DNA from: Clostridiales bacterium
GTDB lineage: Bacteria; Bacillota; Clostridia; Oscillospirales; Oscillospiraceae
Length of the DNA stretch: 64,000 nucleotides
Direction of reading: 5' to 3'
NCBI GenBank assembly: GCA_004557735.1
Contig: SFFV01000003.1
Location: forward strand, 1 to 64,000
Each line of letters starts with the position of its first letter. The stretch's first letter is position 1. The position numbers and the translations under genes are program-made. The notes under the pieces were generated by a model. That model was given only the letters and a program-made list of their open reading frames with translations. It searched no databases and was not told where the DNA came from. Shown piece after piece: positions 1 to 8,770 of this stretch.

Positions 1-99
1 ATTGGAGGGATTCATCTGTCTTGCTTCGTCCGACTGTCTGTATATTATCAGAGATTCACGCCGTTTTCCTGAACAGACCGTGTTATTTCTGAAAACAAA
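1..99. repeat. 99-bp direct repeat, copy 1
   Basis: This stretch is identical over 99 bases to 285-383. The window starts inside or at the edge of it, so the repeat may extend further left. Each copy holds a weak promoter-like pair, TTGCTT (21-26) and TATTAT (43-48) with a 16-bp spacer. No coding potential is visible. The copies may reflect a promoter-region duplication or a dispersed repeat. Confidence 0.9.
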
Positions 100-166
100 C
101 TGTGAATAACGCGCCGGGGCAAAGATTTTTCCATAACGGGTATCGTCCCCCGCTCCCCGGCGGGAC

Positions 167-205
167 GCCAAAAGCGGAACGGCAATTCGCCGTTCCGCTT
201 TTGGC
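167..205. other. Perfect 17-bp inverted repeat between the two direct repeats
   Basis: A 17-bp arm (167-183) and its exact complement (189-205) flank a 5-base loop. No T-run follows on the plus strand, so it is not a canonical intrinsic terminator in that direction. It could end a gene lying to the left of the window. The rest of 100-284 shows no convincing gene. Confidence 0.75.
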
Positions 206-284
206 ATCCGATTCGCAGCCGGGAGAGAGACGGCCGCGGGCTGGAAAACCGCCCGAAAGGGGAGAAATGAGAGGGAAAGAAATA

Positions 285-383
285 ATTGGAGGGATTCATC
301 TGTCTTGCTTCGTCCGACTGTCTGTATATTATCAGAGATTCACGCCGTTTTCCTGAACAGACCGTGTTATTTCTGAAAACAAA
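285..383. repeat. 99-bp direct repeat, copy 2
   Basis: Exact copy of 1-99. It lies about 55 bp upstream of the M23 gene start, so its promoter-like pair (TTGCTT at 305-310, TATTAT at 327-332, 16-bp spacer) could drive that gene. Bases 384-437 hold the rest of the leader and the GAGGAGG ribosome binding site at 425-431. Confidence 0.9.
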
Positions 384-437
384 TTTTTCTCCGTACAGGC
401 AAAAATACCCATGAATCCCAATTTGAGGAGGTTAACC

Positions 438-1205
438 ATGGAGGAAAAGAAAGGATTCAGCAAAAAGCTGAATGCGTTCTTTGCCGGGAAGGGCTTCTAC
501 ATAGTCCTTCTTCTGTGCGCCGTTCTGGTCGGGACTTCGTTCTGGCTGGTGGGACGCGGAAGCAGGGCTGATGTAGAGGGCGATCCGGCCAAGGAAGCGG
601 ACATCACGGCATCGGCACAGGAGAGCGCGCCGCCGCAGGGCTCCGTTCCCGTCATGAACATCGACGAGGACGAGCATCTCCCGCTCGGCACGGGCGTGCT
701 GCCTGCCGCGGAGGGCGAAGAGCTGCCGGAGGCGCAGGCCCCCGCCGTTCACGAGGAGCTGCCGGGCGCCCCGGCCGCGGTAAGCGAAGGCGAGCCGCAG
801 TTCATCCGTCCGGTGGACGGCGCGCTTCTCCGCGGCTACAGTGCGGAGGTGCTCTCCTATGACCGCACGATGGCCGACTGGCGCGTCCATCGCGGCTGGG
901 ACATCGCGTGCGCCGCGGGCGAGCCGGTGCTCGCCGTGTCCGGCGGCACCGTGACGGCGGTGTATGAGGACGATCTTCTCGGCACCGTTGTGGAGATCGA
1001 CCACGGCAACGACGTCGTGAGCGTGTACGCCAATCTTGACGTCTCTCCCGCCGTCGGCGTCGGGCAGACGGTGCGCTGCGGCGACACGGTCGGCACAGCC
1101 GGCGCGACGGCCCTCGCCGAGTCCGGCGAGGAAGCGCATCTCCACTTCGCCATGCGCCGCGGCGGGAACAGCGTGGATCCCGGCGAATACGTGCCGGAGG
1201 TATAA
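438..1205 (+). CDS. SpoIIQ-like M23 (LytM) domain membrane protein
   Basis: A 255-residue protein with one N-terminal membrane segment (about residues 19-38), a Pro/Glu/Ala-rich linker and a C-terminal M23 domain (about 120-250). The zinc ligands of LytM enzymes are present: His151 and Asp155 in the HRGWD motif, and the second His of HLH (234-236). The position of the catalytic His in the usual YxHL motif is Asn here (YANL), as in SpoIIQ-type scaffold proteins. SpoIIQ acts from the forespore side in the engulfment channel, and spoIIR lies two genes downstream. The start at 438 is chosen because GAGGAGG sits 6 bases upstream; an in-frame ATG at 411 has no such site. Whether it is true SpoIIQ or another sporulation M23 protein cannot be decided from sequence alone. 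Confidence 0.82.
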   Translation: MEEKKGFSKKLNAFFAGKGFYIVLLLCAVLVGTSFWLVGRGSRADVEGDPAKEADITASAQESAPPQGSVPVMNIDEDEHLPLGTGVLPAAEGEELPEAQAPAVHEELPGAPAAVSEGEPQFIRPVDGALLRGYSAEVLSYDRTMADWRVHRGWDIACAAGEPVLAVSGGTVTAVYEDDLLGTVVEIDHGNDVVSVYANLDVSPAVGVGQTVRCGDTVGTAGATALAESGEEAHLHFAMRRGGNSVDPGEYVPEV

Positions 1206-1221
1206 GCGGAACTTTTCCCCG

Positions 1222-1264
1222 GGCGGCTGCGTCTTAGTATCAGACGCAGCCGCCTGCCTTTTTT
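1222..1264 (+). terminator. Intrinsic terminator after the M23 gene
   Basis: A 12-bp GC-rich stem (1222-1233 with 1243-1254) and 9-base loop are followed by a T-rich tract ending at 1264. It separates the M23 gene from the LRR gene. Confidence 0.88.
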
Positions 1265-1334
1265 CGCCGATTGACGGGCGCCGGCAAAACGGCTATACTT
1301 ATTCTTTGATAAATCGCAGTACCGGGAGGACGCC

Positions 1335-2792
1335 ATGCATCCGATCACAAAGAAACAGAAGATCCTGTACATAATCGCCGCGGCAGTCTTTGTCCTGCTG
1401 GCGCTGGCGCTGCTGTTTCTGCTTTTGCAGGAGCCGGGCGCAAAGCCCGTTCCGGAGGCAGCGCCGACGCCCGAAGCGACGGCCGCGCCCACCACTTCCG
1501 CGTCTCTCACGATTGCCGGCGTAAGCGTAGACCCTGCGGCGGACAGCTTTGAGCTTGCCGGAAAAACGCTCTCCGCCGGGGACTGCGCCTCCATCGCCTC
1601 GCTCGGCGATCTCACAACGCTGTCACTGACGAACTGCGGCCTGTCGGACGTGCATTTTCTTGCGGGACTTGCGCAGCTTCGCACGCTCGTGCTCTCCGAT
1701 AACGCCATTACGGACGCGGCGCCTCTCGCCTCTCTCTCACAGCTTCGCACGCTCTATCTGGATCGGAATCCGGTTTCTGACCTTTCCGTGCTCTCGTCAC
1801 TCTCAGCGCTCACGACGCTCTCCATTCAAGGCGTGGAGATCATGGACTATGTGCTGGAGGATCTGCAAAAGGCTCTGCCGGGCTGCCGCGTATTCAGCGA
1901 CGGCGTTGTAAAGGGATCGCGCCCGGTGTCGCTCGGCGGGCTGGACTTCACCGAATCGGTCGAATCGCTCGACCTTTCCGGCCGCGGCATCACGGATATT
2001 TCCGCGCTCTCCGGCTGCTCCGAGCTGCGCGAGCTGAATCTCTCGAACAACCCGATCGCGGACGTCTCCGCGCTCGCTCTGTTGCCGAAGCTCACGTCAC
2101 TCGATCTCAGCGCCACGGGGCGGAGCGATCTCGATAACGACCTTCTCTCGTCGCTGCGCTCGCTCGCGTACCTGAATCTCGAAAACAACGACGGCGTTAC
2201 CGCCGAAGGCATCGACGCGCTGCAGTCGGCGCTGCCGAACTGCCAGATCGTCCATGAGCCGAAGTATTATACCGTCGTTTTCGGCGATCAGTCCTTTTCA
2301 TCGGATGCCTCCGACGTAACGCTCGACGCGCTGGGACTCACGACACTCTCCGGCATGGAAAAATTCCACCAGCTCCGGCGGCTGAGCGCCTATGGCAACA
2401 CGCTTTCCGATCTTGCGCCGCTCGCGGAGCTGTTCTCCGTGGAAGAGCTGAAATTGGGCTACAACAATCTGTATGATCTCTCCGCTCTCACCGGCCATAC
2501 GGCGCTGCGGCGGCTCGATCTCAACCACAACGCCCTGCGCGACATCACGGCGCTCTCCGGCTGCACGGCGCTCGAGGAGCTGGATTTGAGCTATAACAGC
2601 CTGAACTCTCTTGCGGCGCTCCGCTCGCTCGCACAGCTTCGGACGCTGAACATCACCGGCAATCCGGAGCTGTCCGCCGATATGGTGCGCTCGCTGCAGG
2701 AGGCTCTCCCTGCCTGCCAGATCATTACGGACATCGACCTTTCCATGCCGGAGCCGACGCCCGAACCTCCCGCGGAAACGCCGCAGCCCTGA
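1335..2792 (+). CDS. Membrane-anchored leucine-rich-repeat protein
   Basis: A 485-residue protein with a short cytoplasmic N-terminus, a hydrophobic anchor at about residues 11-31, a Pro/Thr/Ala spacer and then repeated 22-residue LRR units of the internalin/SDS22 type (L-x-x-L-x-L-x-x-N). The repeats fall into at least two blocks separated by less regular segments near residues 170-200 and 290-330. The C-terminus is Pro/Glu-rich. A GGGAGGA site precedes the ATG. Such proteins usually mediate protein contacts outside the cell; no enzymatic domain is visible and the partner is unknown. It lies between two sporulation-type genes, but nothing in the sequence ties it to sporulation. Confidence 0.8.
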   Translation: MHPITKKQKILYIIAAAVFVLLALALLFLLLQEPGAKPVPEAAPTPEATAAPTTSASLTIAGVSVDPAADSFELAGKTLSAGDCASIASLGDLTTLSLTNCGLSDVHFLAGLAQLRTLVLSDNAITDAAPLASLSQLRTLYLDRNPVSDLSVLSSLSALTTLSIQGVEIMDYVLEDLQKALPGCRVFSDGVVKGSRPVSLGGLDFTESVESLDLSGRGITDISALSGCSELRELNLSNNPIADVSALALLPKLTSLDLSATGRSDLDNDLLSSLRSLAYLNLENNDGVTAEGIDALQSALPNCQIVHEPKYYTVVFGDQSFSSDASDVTLDALGLTTLSGMEKFHQLRRLSAYGNTLSDLAPLAELFSVEELKLGYNNLYDLSALTGHTALRRLDLNHNALRDITALSGCTALEELDLSYNSLNSLAALRSLAQLRTLNITGNPELSADMVRSLQEALPACQIITDIDLSMPEPTPEPPAETPQP

Positions 2793-2813
2793 CTGTGCCG
2801 GTTTGAAAATCCG

Positions 2814-2860
2814 AAAAACCGCCCATACTATGTATAACCTACATAGAAGGGCGGTTTTTT
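2814..2860 (+). terminator. Terminator-like hairpin ending at the spoIIR start codon
   Basis: An outer 11-bp stem (2814-2824 with 2849-2859) and an inner 7-bp stem (2828-2834 with 2840-2846) are followed by six T residues. The T-run touches the ATG at 2861. The best spoIIR ribosome binding site (AAGGGCGG, 2847-2854) lies in the 3' arm of the hairpin. Confidence 0.8.
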
Positions 2861-3451
2861 ATGCGAAAAAACGACAGATTACAGCCATGGGAAACAGCGC
2901 TGCTCGCGGCGGTGTGCGTGACGCTGCTCACCGGCGTATGGGCGCAGGGGCGGCAGAGCGCGCTTGCCGGCAAGATCGTGCGTCTGCACGTGATCGCCGC
3001 GTCCGACAGCGCAGCCGATCAGCGCGTGAAGCTCGATGTGCGGGACGCGCTGCTCGCGTATCTCTCGCCGCGGCTCGAAGCCGCGTCCGGCGCGCGGGAC
3101 GCGGCGGCGGTGATCGCCGCGTCCGCTCCGGAGCTGAAGAGAATTGCGGAAACGGTAAGCGGCGGCAGCGCCCGCGTGGAGCTTGGCCGCGAAACGTACC
3201 CGACGCGGGAATACGAAACATTCTCCCTTCCCGCGGGGGAATATACGTCGCTTCGCGTAACGCTCGGCGCGGGCGGCGGGCGGAACTGGTGGTGTGTGGT
3301 GTATCCCCCGCTTTGCACGGCGGGCACAGAGACCGCGCAGGAGGCCGCGGCGCTCTCGGATGACGACATAAAGCTCATCACCGAGGACGGCGGGGGCTAT
3401 GTTTTCCGCTTCCGTCTGCTGGAGTGGTGGGGCTCTCTCGCCGGGCGGTAA
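2861..3451 (+). CDS. spoIIR: Stage II sporulation protein R
   Basis: A 196-residue SpoIIR. The family is made in the forespore under sigma-F and exported to trigger SpoIIGA processing of pro-sigma-E in the mother cell. Features seen are an N-terminal hydrophobic export segment (about residues 12-28), the LHVIAASDSAADQ motif near residues 42-54, the TYPTREY and PAGEY motifs, and the conserved NWWCVVYPPLC core, ending in a RFRLLEWW segment. Length fits the family. The next gene is convergent across a shared terminator. The start is crowded by the hairpin at 2814-2860, so translation from read-through RNA from the LRR gene would be poor. Confidence 0.93.
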   Translation: MRKNDRLQPWETALLAAVCVTLLTGVWAQGRQSALAGKIVRLHVIAASDSAADQRVKLDVRDALLAYLSPRLEAASGARDAAAVIAASAPELKRIAETVSGGSARVELGRETYPTREYETFSLPAGEYTSLRVTLGAGGGRNWWCVVYPPLCTAGTETAQEAAALSDDDIKLITEDGGGYVFRFRLLEWWGSLAGR

Positions 3452-3489
3452 CGGGAAAACGCCCCGCAGGCGCAGCGAAATTCCGGCGC

Positions 3490-3525
3490 GCGAAAAGGCG
3501 CTCTCTTGTGAGAGCGCCTTTTCGC
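3490..3525. terminator. Bidirectional terminator between spoIIR and the V-ATPase operon
   Basis: A perfect 16-bp stem (3490-3505 with 3510-3525) with a 4-base loop holds A4 and T4 tracts inside its arms. It can end both the plus-strand spoIIR transcript and the minus-strand ATPase operon, whose last gene stops at 3531. Confidence 0.85.
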
Positions 3526-3530
3526 ATAAT

Positions 3531-4178
3531 TCAGTATTTGTAATGGTGTGCGTCCTGCAAAACCATTTCCTTCACCTTCATAAGCCGGACTTTGGTGGAG
3601 TTTTCGTTCTCCTCCAGCTTCATGGAGATGTATTTGATGTTCTTTTGCAGGTCGGGGATCATGACGTATTCCAGCGCGTTGACGCGGCGGCGCGTCTTTT
3701 CGATCTCCTGCGCCAGAAGCTGCATCGTCTTTTCAACCTGCGCCAGCTCCAGCATGTCCTCAAACACGCCCGATAGCGCTGTCATGGCGTCATCGAGCTC
3801 GCCGGAGGTCTGCGCGAGACCGTAGGGGAAGATATCCCCTTCCTCGGCGGTCTTGGTTCGGAAATCGTAGACCGGAACATTGACGCTCATAATGTTCTTA
3901 AAGCTCACATTGAGCGCCACGCTCTGCCGCGGATAGAGCAGCGCCTGCTCGAGCATTTCCGGCGACATGACCGCGCTCGCCACGCTCAGCGCGCCAAACG
4001 CTTCGGTCAGCCCCTGCTCGACCTTTGTGCGCAGCTCCTTGTTGCGGCGGACGACGTCCATAAACTGACGCATCAGCTCGTCGCGCTTGTCCTTGAGCAG
4101 CTTGTGGCCGCGGGAGGCGGTTTTCAGTCGGCCCTTCATCTGGTTGAGCACCATCCGGGTCGGTGTTATGGTTGCCAT
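3531..4178 (-). CDS. ntpD: V-type ATP synthase subunit D
   Basis: A 215-residue central-stalk subunit that couples the A3B3 head to the K ring. The N-terminal signature (PTRMVLNQMKGRL, LLKDKRDELM) and the two long helices forming an antiparallel coiled coil are evident, joined by a short beta region in the middle. It is the last gene of the operon, 30 bases after subunit B, with a good AGAGGTGA ribosome binding site. Confidence 0.95.
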   Translation of the reverse strand: MATITPTRMVLNQMKGRLKTASRGHKLLKDKRDELMRQFMDVVRRNKELRTKVEQGLTEAFGALSVASAVMSPEMLEQALLYPRQSVALNVSFKNIMSVNVPVYDFRTKTAEEGDIFPYGLAQTSGELDDAMTALSGVFEDMLELAQVEKTMQLLAQEIEKTRRRVNALEYVMIPDLQKNIKYISMKLEENENSTKVRLMKVKEMVLQDAHHYKY

Positions 4179-4208
4179 GGGATCACCTCTTCCTTTCCGC
4201 GAAGCGCG

Positions 4209-5588
4209 TTACTGCTGCTTTCCGGGAAGATACTTCGCAATGAACTCCGGCTTGATGCGCTTGAGCTCGCGCTCGGGCAGGATGGAGAGCAGCTCCCAGC
4301 CGATGGTGAGCGTCTCTTCAATGGAGCGGTTGGTCTCGTTGCCCTGGGAGACATAGCGCTTTTCAAACTCCTCGGCGAACTTCGCGTAGAGCTTGTCGTC
4401 GTCGCTCAGCGCCGCCTCGCCCAGGATCGTCATAAGCTCCTTGGCTTCCTTGCCGCGGGCGTAGGCCGCAAACAGCTGGTTCATCGTACCGGCGTGGTCG
4501 GCGCGGGTCTTGCCCTCGCCGATGCCCTTGTCCTTGAGTCGGGAAAGGCTCGGCAGCACGTCCACCGGGGGCACGACGCCCTTGCGGTAAAGATCGCGGC
4601 TGAGGATGATCTGGCCCTCGGTGATATAGCCGGTAAGGTCGGGGATCGGGTGCGTCTTATCGTCTTCCGGCATGGTCAGGATGGGGATCATCGTGATCGA
4701 GCCGGCGCGGCCCACACGGCGGCCGGCACGCTCGTACATCGTCGCAAGGTCCGTGTACAGGTAGCCGGGGTAGCCGCGGCGGCCGGGGACTTCCTTCTTC
4801 GCGGCGGAAACTTCGCGCAGCGCTTCGGCGTAGTTTGTGATATCCGTGAGAATGACGAGGACGTGCATGTCCTTTTCAAACGCCAGATACTCCGCGGCAG
4901 TCAGCGCCATGCGCGGCGTGGCGATACGCTCGACGGCGGGGTCGTTCGCAAGGTTGGAGAATACGACCGTGCGGTCGATGGCGCCGGTGCGGCGGAATTC
5001 CTGAATGAAGTACTCCGACTCCTCAAACGTGATGCCGATGGCGGCGAACACGACGGCAAAGTTTTCTCCGTCGCCAAGCACCTTCGCCTGACGCGCGATC
5101 TGCGCGGCGAGCGCCGCGTGGGGCAGACCGGAGCAGGAGAAGATGGGCAGCTTCTGGCCGCGGACGAGGGTGTTCAGGCCGTCGATGGTGGAAACGCCGG
5201 TCTGGATGAACTCGGCGGGGTAGGCGCGCGCGGCGGGGTTCATGGGAAGGCCGTTGATGTCGCGGTGCTCCTCCGCGATGATGGCCGGGCCGCCGTCGAT
5301 CGGCTCGCCCATGCCGTTGAAGACGCGGCCGAGCATGTCCTCGCTCACGCCAAGCTCCAGCGGGTGGCCGAGGAAGCGCACCTTGCTCTCGGCAAGGTTG
5401 ATGCCCTGCGCCGACTCGAAGAGCTGCACGACCGCGCGGTCGCCCTCCACCTCGAGCACCTTGCAGCGCCGGACGCTGCCGTTCGGCAGCTCGATCTCCG
5501 CCAGCTCATCGTAGGTAACGCCGTCGACGTTCTCCACGATCATCAGAGGGCTGGCGATCTCCTTAATCGTCTTATATTCGCGGATCAC
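4209..5588 (-). CDS. ntpB: V-type ATP synthase subunit B
   Basis: A 459-residue non-catalytic nucleotide-binding-fold subunit that alternates with A in the head. It has the V-ATPase B signature near LIGANT (YPGYLYTDLATMYERAG) and SGLPHAALAAQIARQA where A has the P-loop, so the Walker A lysine is absent as expected. It starts with GTG overlapping the subunit A stop by four bases (GTGA), which suggests translational coupling. Confidence 0.96.
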   Translation of the reverse strand: MIREYKTIKEIASPLMIVENVDGVTYDELAEIELPNGSVRRCKVLEVEGDRAVVQLFESAQGINLAESKVRFLGHPLELGVSEDMLGRVFNGMGEPIDGGPAIIAEEHRDINGLPMNPAARAYPAEFIQTGVSTIDGLNTLVRGQKLPIFSCSGLPHAALAAQIARQAKVLGDGENFAVVFAAIGITFEESEYFIQEFRRTGAIDRTVVFSNLANDPAVERIATPRMALTAAEYLAFEKDMHVLVILTDITNYAEALREVSAAKKEVPGRRGYPGYLYTDLATMYERAGRRVGRAGSITMIPILTMPEDDKTHPIPDLTGYITEGQIILSRDLYRKGVVPPVDVLPSLSRLKDKGIGEGKTRADHAGTMNQLFAAYARGKEAKELMTILGEAALSDDDKLYAKFAEEFEKRYVSQGNETNRSIEETLTIGWELLSILPERELKRIKPEFIAKYLPGKQQ

Positions 5589-7357
5589 TGCTCCTCACCT
5601 CCCCGGACAACTTCGTCGATCTCCGACTGCATCTCGGCGAGAATGCTGTCGTAGACCGTTTCATATTCTTCCTGCGGCGCCATTTTCGCGCGGCCGACGG
5701 CCTCGCGCGCGCCGATGCTGAAGAGAGCGTTCAGATCCGCGCCCTTTTCCAGCGCGGCGCGGCACTTCGTATCGTACTGCAGCACGAGATCGAGCAGACG
5801 GAACTGCTTGCCGTAAGAGGAATACGCGTCCTCGGTGATGAAGGCGTTCTGCTGCAGGAAGTCCTCGCGGATCATACGCGCGGTCTCCATCGTCATGCGG
5901 TCGGCGGGGCTGAGCGCGTCCTGGCCGACGAGACGGACGATCTCCTGAAGCTCTGCCTCCTCCTGCAGGATGCTCATGGCCTTCGTGCGGTTCGCCATAT
6001 ACGTCGCGCCGAATTCCTTGTCGTAGAACTCGCGCAGCGAGTCGGTGTACAGCGAGTAGGAGGTCAGCCAGTTGATCGCCGGGAAGTGGCGGGCGTAGGC
6101 CAGAGAGCTGTCGAGCGCCCAGAACACCTTGACGATACGCATCGTCGCCTGCGAAACCGGTTCGGACGTGTCGCCGCCCGGAGGGGAGACGGCGCCGATG
6201 GCGGTAACGCTGCCCTGGCGCTTGTCGCTGCCGAGGCAGGTGACGCAGCCGGCGCGCTCGTAGAACTGCGCGATACGGCTGGCGAGGTACGCCGGGTAGC
6301 CCTCTTCGCCGGGCATTTCTTCCAGACGGCCGGACATTTCGCGCAGCGCCTCCGCCCAGCGGGACGTGGAGTCGGCGAGAACGGCAACGTCGTAGCCCAT
6401 GTCGCGGAAGTACTCGGCGATGGTGATGCCGGTGTAGATGGACGCCTCACGCGCGGCCACGGGCATATCGGAGGTGTTCGCGATAAGCACCGTGCGCTTC
6501 ATCAGCGGCTCGCCGCTGCGGGGGTCATTCAGTTCGGGGAACTCGTTGAGAACGTCGGTCATCTCGTTACCGCGCTCGCCGCAGCCGATGTAGACGACGA
6601 TGTCCACATCCGACCACTTCGCGAGCTGGTGCTGCACGACGGTCTTGCCGCTGCCGAACGGGCCGGGGACGGCCGCCGTGCCGCCCTTGGCGACGGGGAA
6701 CATGGTGTCGATGATGCGCTGCCCGGAGTTCAGCGGGCGGCTGGGGGTAAACTTGCCGGCGTTCGGGCGCTGGATACGCACCGGCCAGCGCTGGATCATG
6801 TCCAGCTCGATGTCGCTACCGTCGCCGAGCGTCAGGCAGGCGATCTTCTCCTCGACGGTAAATTCGCCGCCGCGGATCCACTTCACGGTGCCCTTCTTGA
6901 TCGACGGGGGGACCATGATCTTGTGGAGGATGGCGCTCGTCTCCTGCACGGTGCCGAGCACGTCGCCGGCTCCGAGCTCGTCGCCCTCCTTCGCCGTGGG
7001 GACGAAGTTCCAGACCTTTTCGCGGTTGAGCGCCGGAATGCTCACGCCGCGGGCGATCGTCTCGCCGGTAAGATCGCGGATCTCCGGCAGGGGGCGCTGA
7101 ATGCCGTCATAGATGTTTTCGAGCATGCCGGGCCCGAGCTCCACGCTCAGAGGCATGCCGGTCGTCACGACCTCGGCGCCGGGGCCGAGGCCGGAGGTCT
7201 CCTCGTAGACCTGAATGGAGGCGCTGCCTCCGGTCATATTCAGTATCTCGCCGATCAGATGCTGTTCGCCGACGCGGACAACGTCCGATACGTTGGCGTC
7301 CTCCAGACCGTCGGCCACCACCAGCGGTCCGGATACTTTAATCACTTTTCCGCTCAA
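5585..7357 (-). CDS. ntpA: V-type ATP synthase subunit A (catalytic)
   Basis: A 590-residue catalytic subunit. Walker A is GPFGSGKT at residues 232-239 and the non-homologous region typical of V/A-type A subunits lies between about 110 and 195. Other marks are the CGERGNEM segment and PSVNWLTSYS-like region (AINWLTSYSLY). It hydrolyses or makes ATP at the cytoplasmic head. A 78-base gap separates it from subunit F, and it overlaps B by four bases. Confidence 0.97.
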   Translation of the reverse strand: MSGKVIKVSGPLVVADGLEDANVSDVVRVGEQHLIGEILNMTGGSASIQVYEETSGLGPGAEVVTTGMPLSVELGPGMLENIYDGIQRPLPEIRDLTGETIARGVSIPALNREKVWNFVPTAKEGDELGAGDVLGTVQETSAILHKIMVPPSIKKGTVKWIRGGEFTVEEKIACLTLGDGSDIELDMIQRWPVRIQRPNAGKFTPSRPLNSGQRIIDTMFPVAKGGTAAVPGPFGSGKTVVQHQLAKWSDVDIVVYIGCGERGNEMTDVLNEFPELNDPRSGEPLMKRTVLIANTSDMPVAAREASIYTGITIAEYFRDMGYDVAVLADSTSRWAEALREMSGRLEEMPGEEGYPAYLASRIAQFYERAGCVTCLGSDKRQGSVTAIGAVSPPGGDTSEPVSQATMRIVKVFWALDSSLAYARHFPAINWLTSYSLYTDSLREFYDKEFGATYMANRTKAMSILQEEAELQEIVRLVGQDALSPADRMTMETARMIREDFLQQNAFITEDAYSSYGKQFRLLDLVLQYDTKCRAALEKGADLNALFSIGAREAVGRAKMAPQEEYETVYDSILAEMQSEIDEVVRGGEEQ

Positions 7358-7435
7358 TGTTCTACCTTCTTTCCGTTAAGGTTCCGGCGCGGCAATGCCG
7401 TCCGGCGCGCCGTAAGCGGCGCAAAAGGGTCGTCC

Positions 7436-7750
7436 TTATAAAATGTTGCTGCCGACGGCGCGTTCCACAGCCGAGCGCAGCGCGCTCTGGCCGAGACCGA
7501 GCGTCCCGTCCCGTCCGGGGATGAGGATGATCGCCGGGGCGGGGCTATCCTTGAAGCGGTCGATCTCGTGCGAGAGCTCCGCGGCAAGGTTTTCCTCCAG
7601 ATAGAGGATGGCGTACTCGCTCTCGCCGGAGGTGATCCGGCGAAGAGTGTGCCGCGCCTCGTCCGCGTTGTCCACGGGGAACACGTCCAGCCCGAGCGCT
7701 TTAAAGCCCATAACGGTCTCTCTGCCGCCCATGACGCCGATCTTATACAT
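7436..7750 (-). CDS. ntpF: V-type ATP synthase subunit F
   Basis: A 104-residue central-stalk subunit that sits on D. The start is MYKIGVMG; its ATG lies within the last codons of subunit C, giving an 8-base overlap (7743-7750). The GDRETVMGF-type motif appears as GRETVMGFKALGLDVFPV near the N-terminus, and the SEYAILYLEE strand-helix follows. Length is normal for the family. Confidence 0.92.
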   Translation of the reverse strand: MYKIGVMGGRETVMGFKALGLDVFPVDNADEARHTLRRITSGESEYAILYLEENLAAELSHEIDRFKDSPAPAIILIPGRDGTLGLGQSALRSAVERAVGSNIL

Positions 7751-8747
7751 AGCTCTCACGCAGCCTTTCTTTCAGTCGCTCCGGGGCGATGCCGGCCAGA
7801 AGCCCGGTGAGCACCATGCGGACCGCCATGGTGTTGCCCTCCTCCGCCGTCAGATAGCCGACGACCTGTTCGGGCCCGAAGCTCTTGAGATGCGCGCCGG
7901 TCACATAGCGGTTGACGGCATTATCGCACTCGCGCTCAAACTCCGTCATCGTGCCGCCCTCGATCGCGGCCGCGCCGAGCGCGGCGGCGTCCCGGAACGG
8001 CGTTGCGGCGAACGCTGAGGCGATCCCCTCGCCGGAGAACACCGCCTGCACGAGCCGCTGCACGGGGACGTTGCCTCCCGCAACGAGCGCGCCGCGGAGG
8101 AACTCCGCGTCCTTGCCCATGCGCACACAGCGCACCGCCGCGCGGAGATTTGCGCTGTCGATGAGCGTTGTGACATAGCCCTTCACAAAGGGGCTCGAAA
8201 CCGCGTCGGCCAGCGCCTTGAGATCCTCATAGTACGCCTTGTCGAGCGCGAAATCCGCAAGCTGCGGATTGCCGGTGCGGGCGAGAATGCCCTTGGCCTC
8301 CGCCATCGCGGGCCCGAGCTTGCCGGGGATGAACCGGAAGCTGTCCTCGCGGAACGCCGCTTCGAGTTTTTCCGGCTCGATCTGTCCGGCGTCGGAGAGG
8401 AGGTACGCCGCGTCAACGCCCGCGCCCTCGCCCTTGACGATGGTTTTGGCGTTGTGGTAGTCGTACTTCAGCCGGAAGATGCCCACCAGTTCCTTTTCCG
8501 GAACGAAGCGGGTGATCTCCGCATAGATCTCCGCCTGGCGCGCGGCAAGCGCCTCGCTCACCGCCGCGCTGCCCATGCCGGTCATATCGGGCCAGCCGAT
8601 CTCGGCGAGGAGCCTTGCTGCCTCCTCAAAGCTGCCGGAGGAGAGCATCTGCTCGAGCCGGTCGCGGCGGAGCATGCGGTTCTCCCGTGCTTTGAGCATC
8701 GAGGAGAGGAACAGATAATCTCTGTCCGAAACGTTTTTCTTTGCCAT
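7743..8747 (-). CDS. ntpC: V-type ATP synthase subunit C
   Basis: A 334-residue, mainly helical subunit (AC39/d type) that links the central stalk to the membrane K ring. It is recognised by the repeated helical arrangement, the FRLKYDYHNAK segment and its place between E and F. The ATG at 8747 is preferred because GGAAGGCGGG lies just upstream; a longer form would need a TTG at 8765. It overlaps F by eight bases. Confidence 0.9.
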   Translation of the reverse strand: MAKKNVSDRDYLFLSSMLKARENRMLRRDRLEQMLSSGSFEEAARLLAEIGWPDMTGMGSAAVSEALAARQAEIYAEITRFVPEKELVGIFRLKYDYHNAKTIVKGEGAGVDAAYLLSDAGQIEPEKLEAAFREDSFRFIPGKLGPAMAEAKGILARTGNPQLADFALDKAYYEDLKALADAVSSPFVKGYVTTLIDSANLRAAVRCVRMGKDAEFLRGALVAGGNVPVQRLVQAVFSGEGIASAFAATPFRDAAALGAAAIEGGTMTEFERECDNAVNRYVTGAHLKSFGPEQVVGYLTAEEGNTMAVRMVLTGLLAGIAPERLKERLRESYV

Positions 8748-8770
8748 TTTCTTCCCGCCTTCCAACCGGA

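Noticed and set aside
48..299. Minus-strand 83-codon frame across the first repeat
   Set aside because: It spans the repeat and the inverted repeat, lacks a ribosome binding site and has no motif.
4104..7441. Long plus-strand open frames opposite ntpB and ntpA
   Set aside because: Antisense shadows of conserved ATPase genes with no ribosome binding site or known motif.
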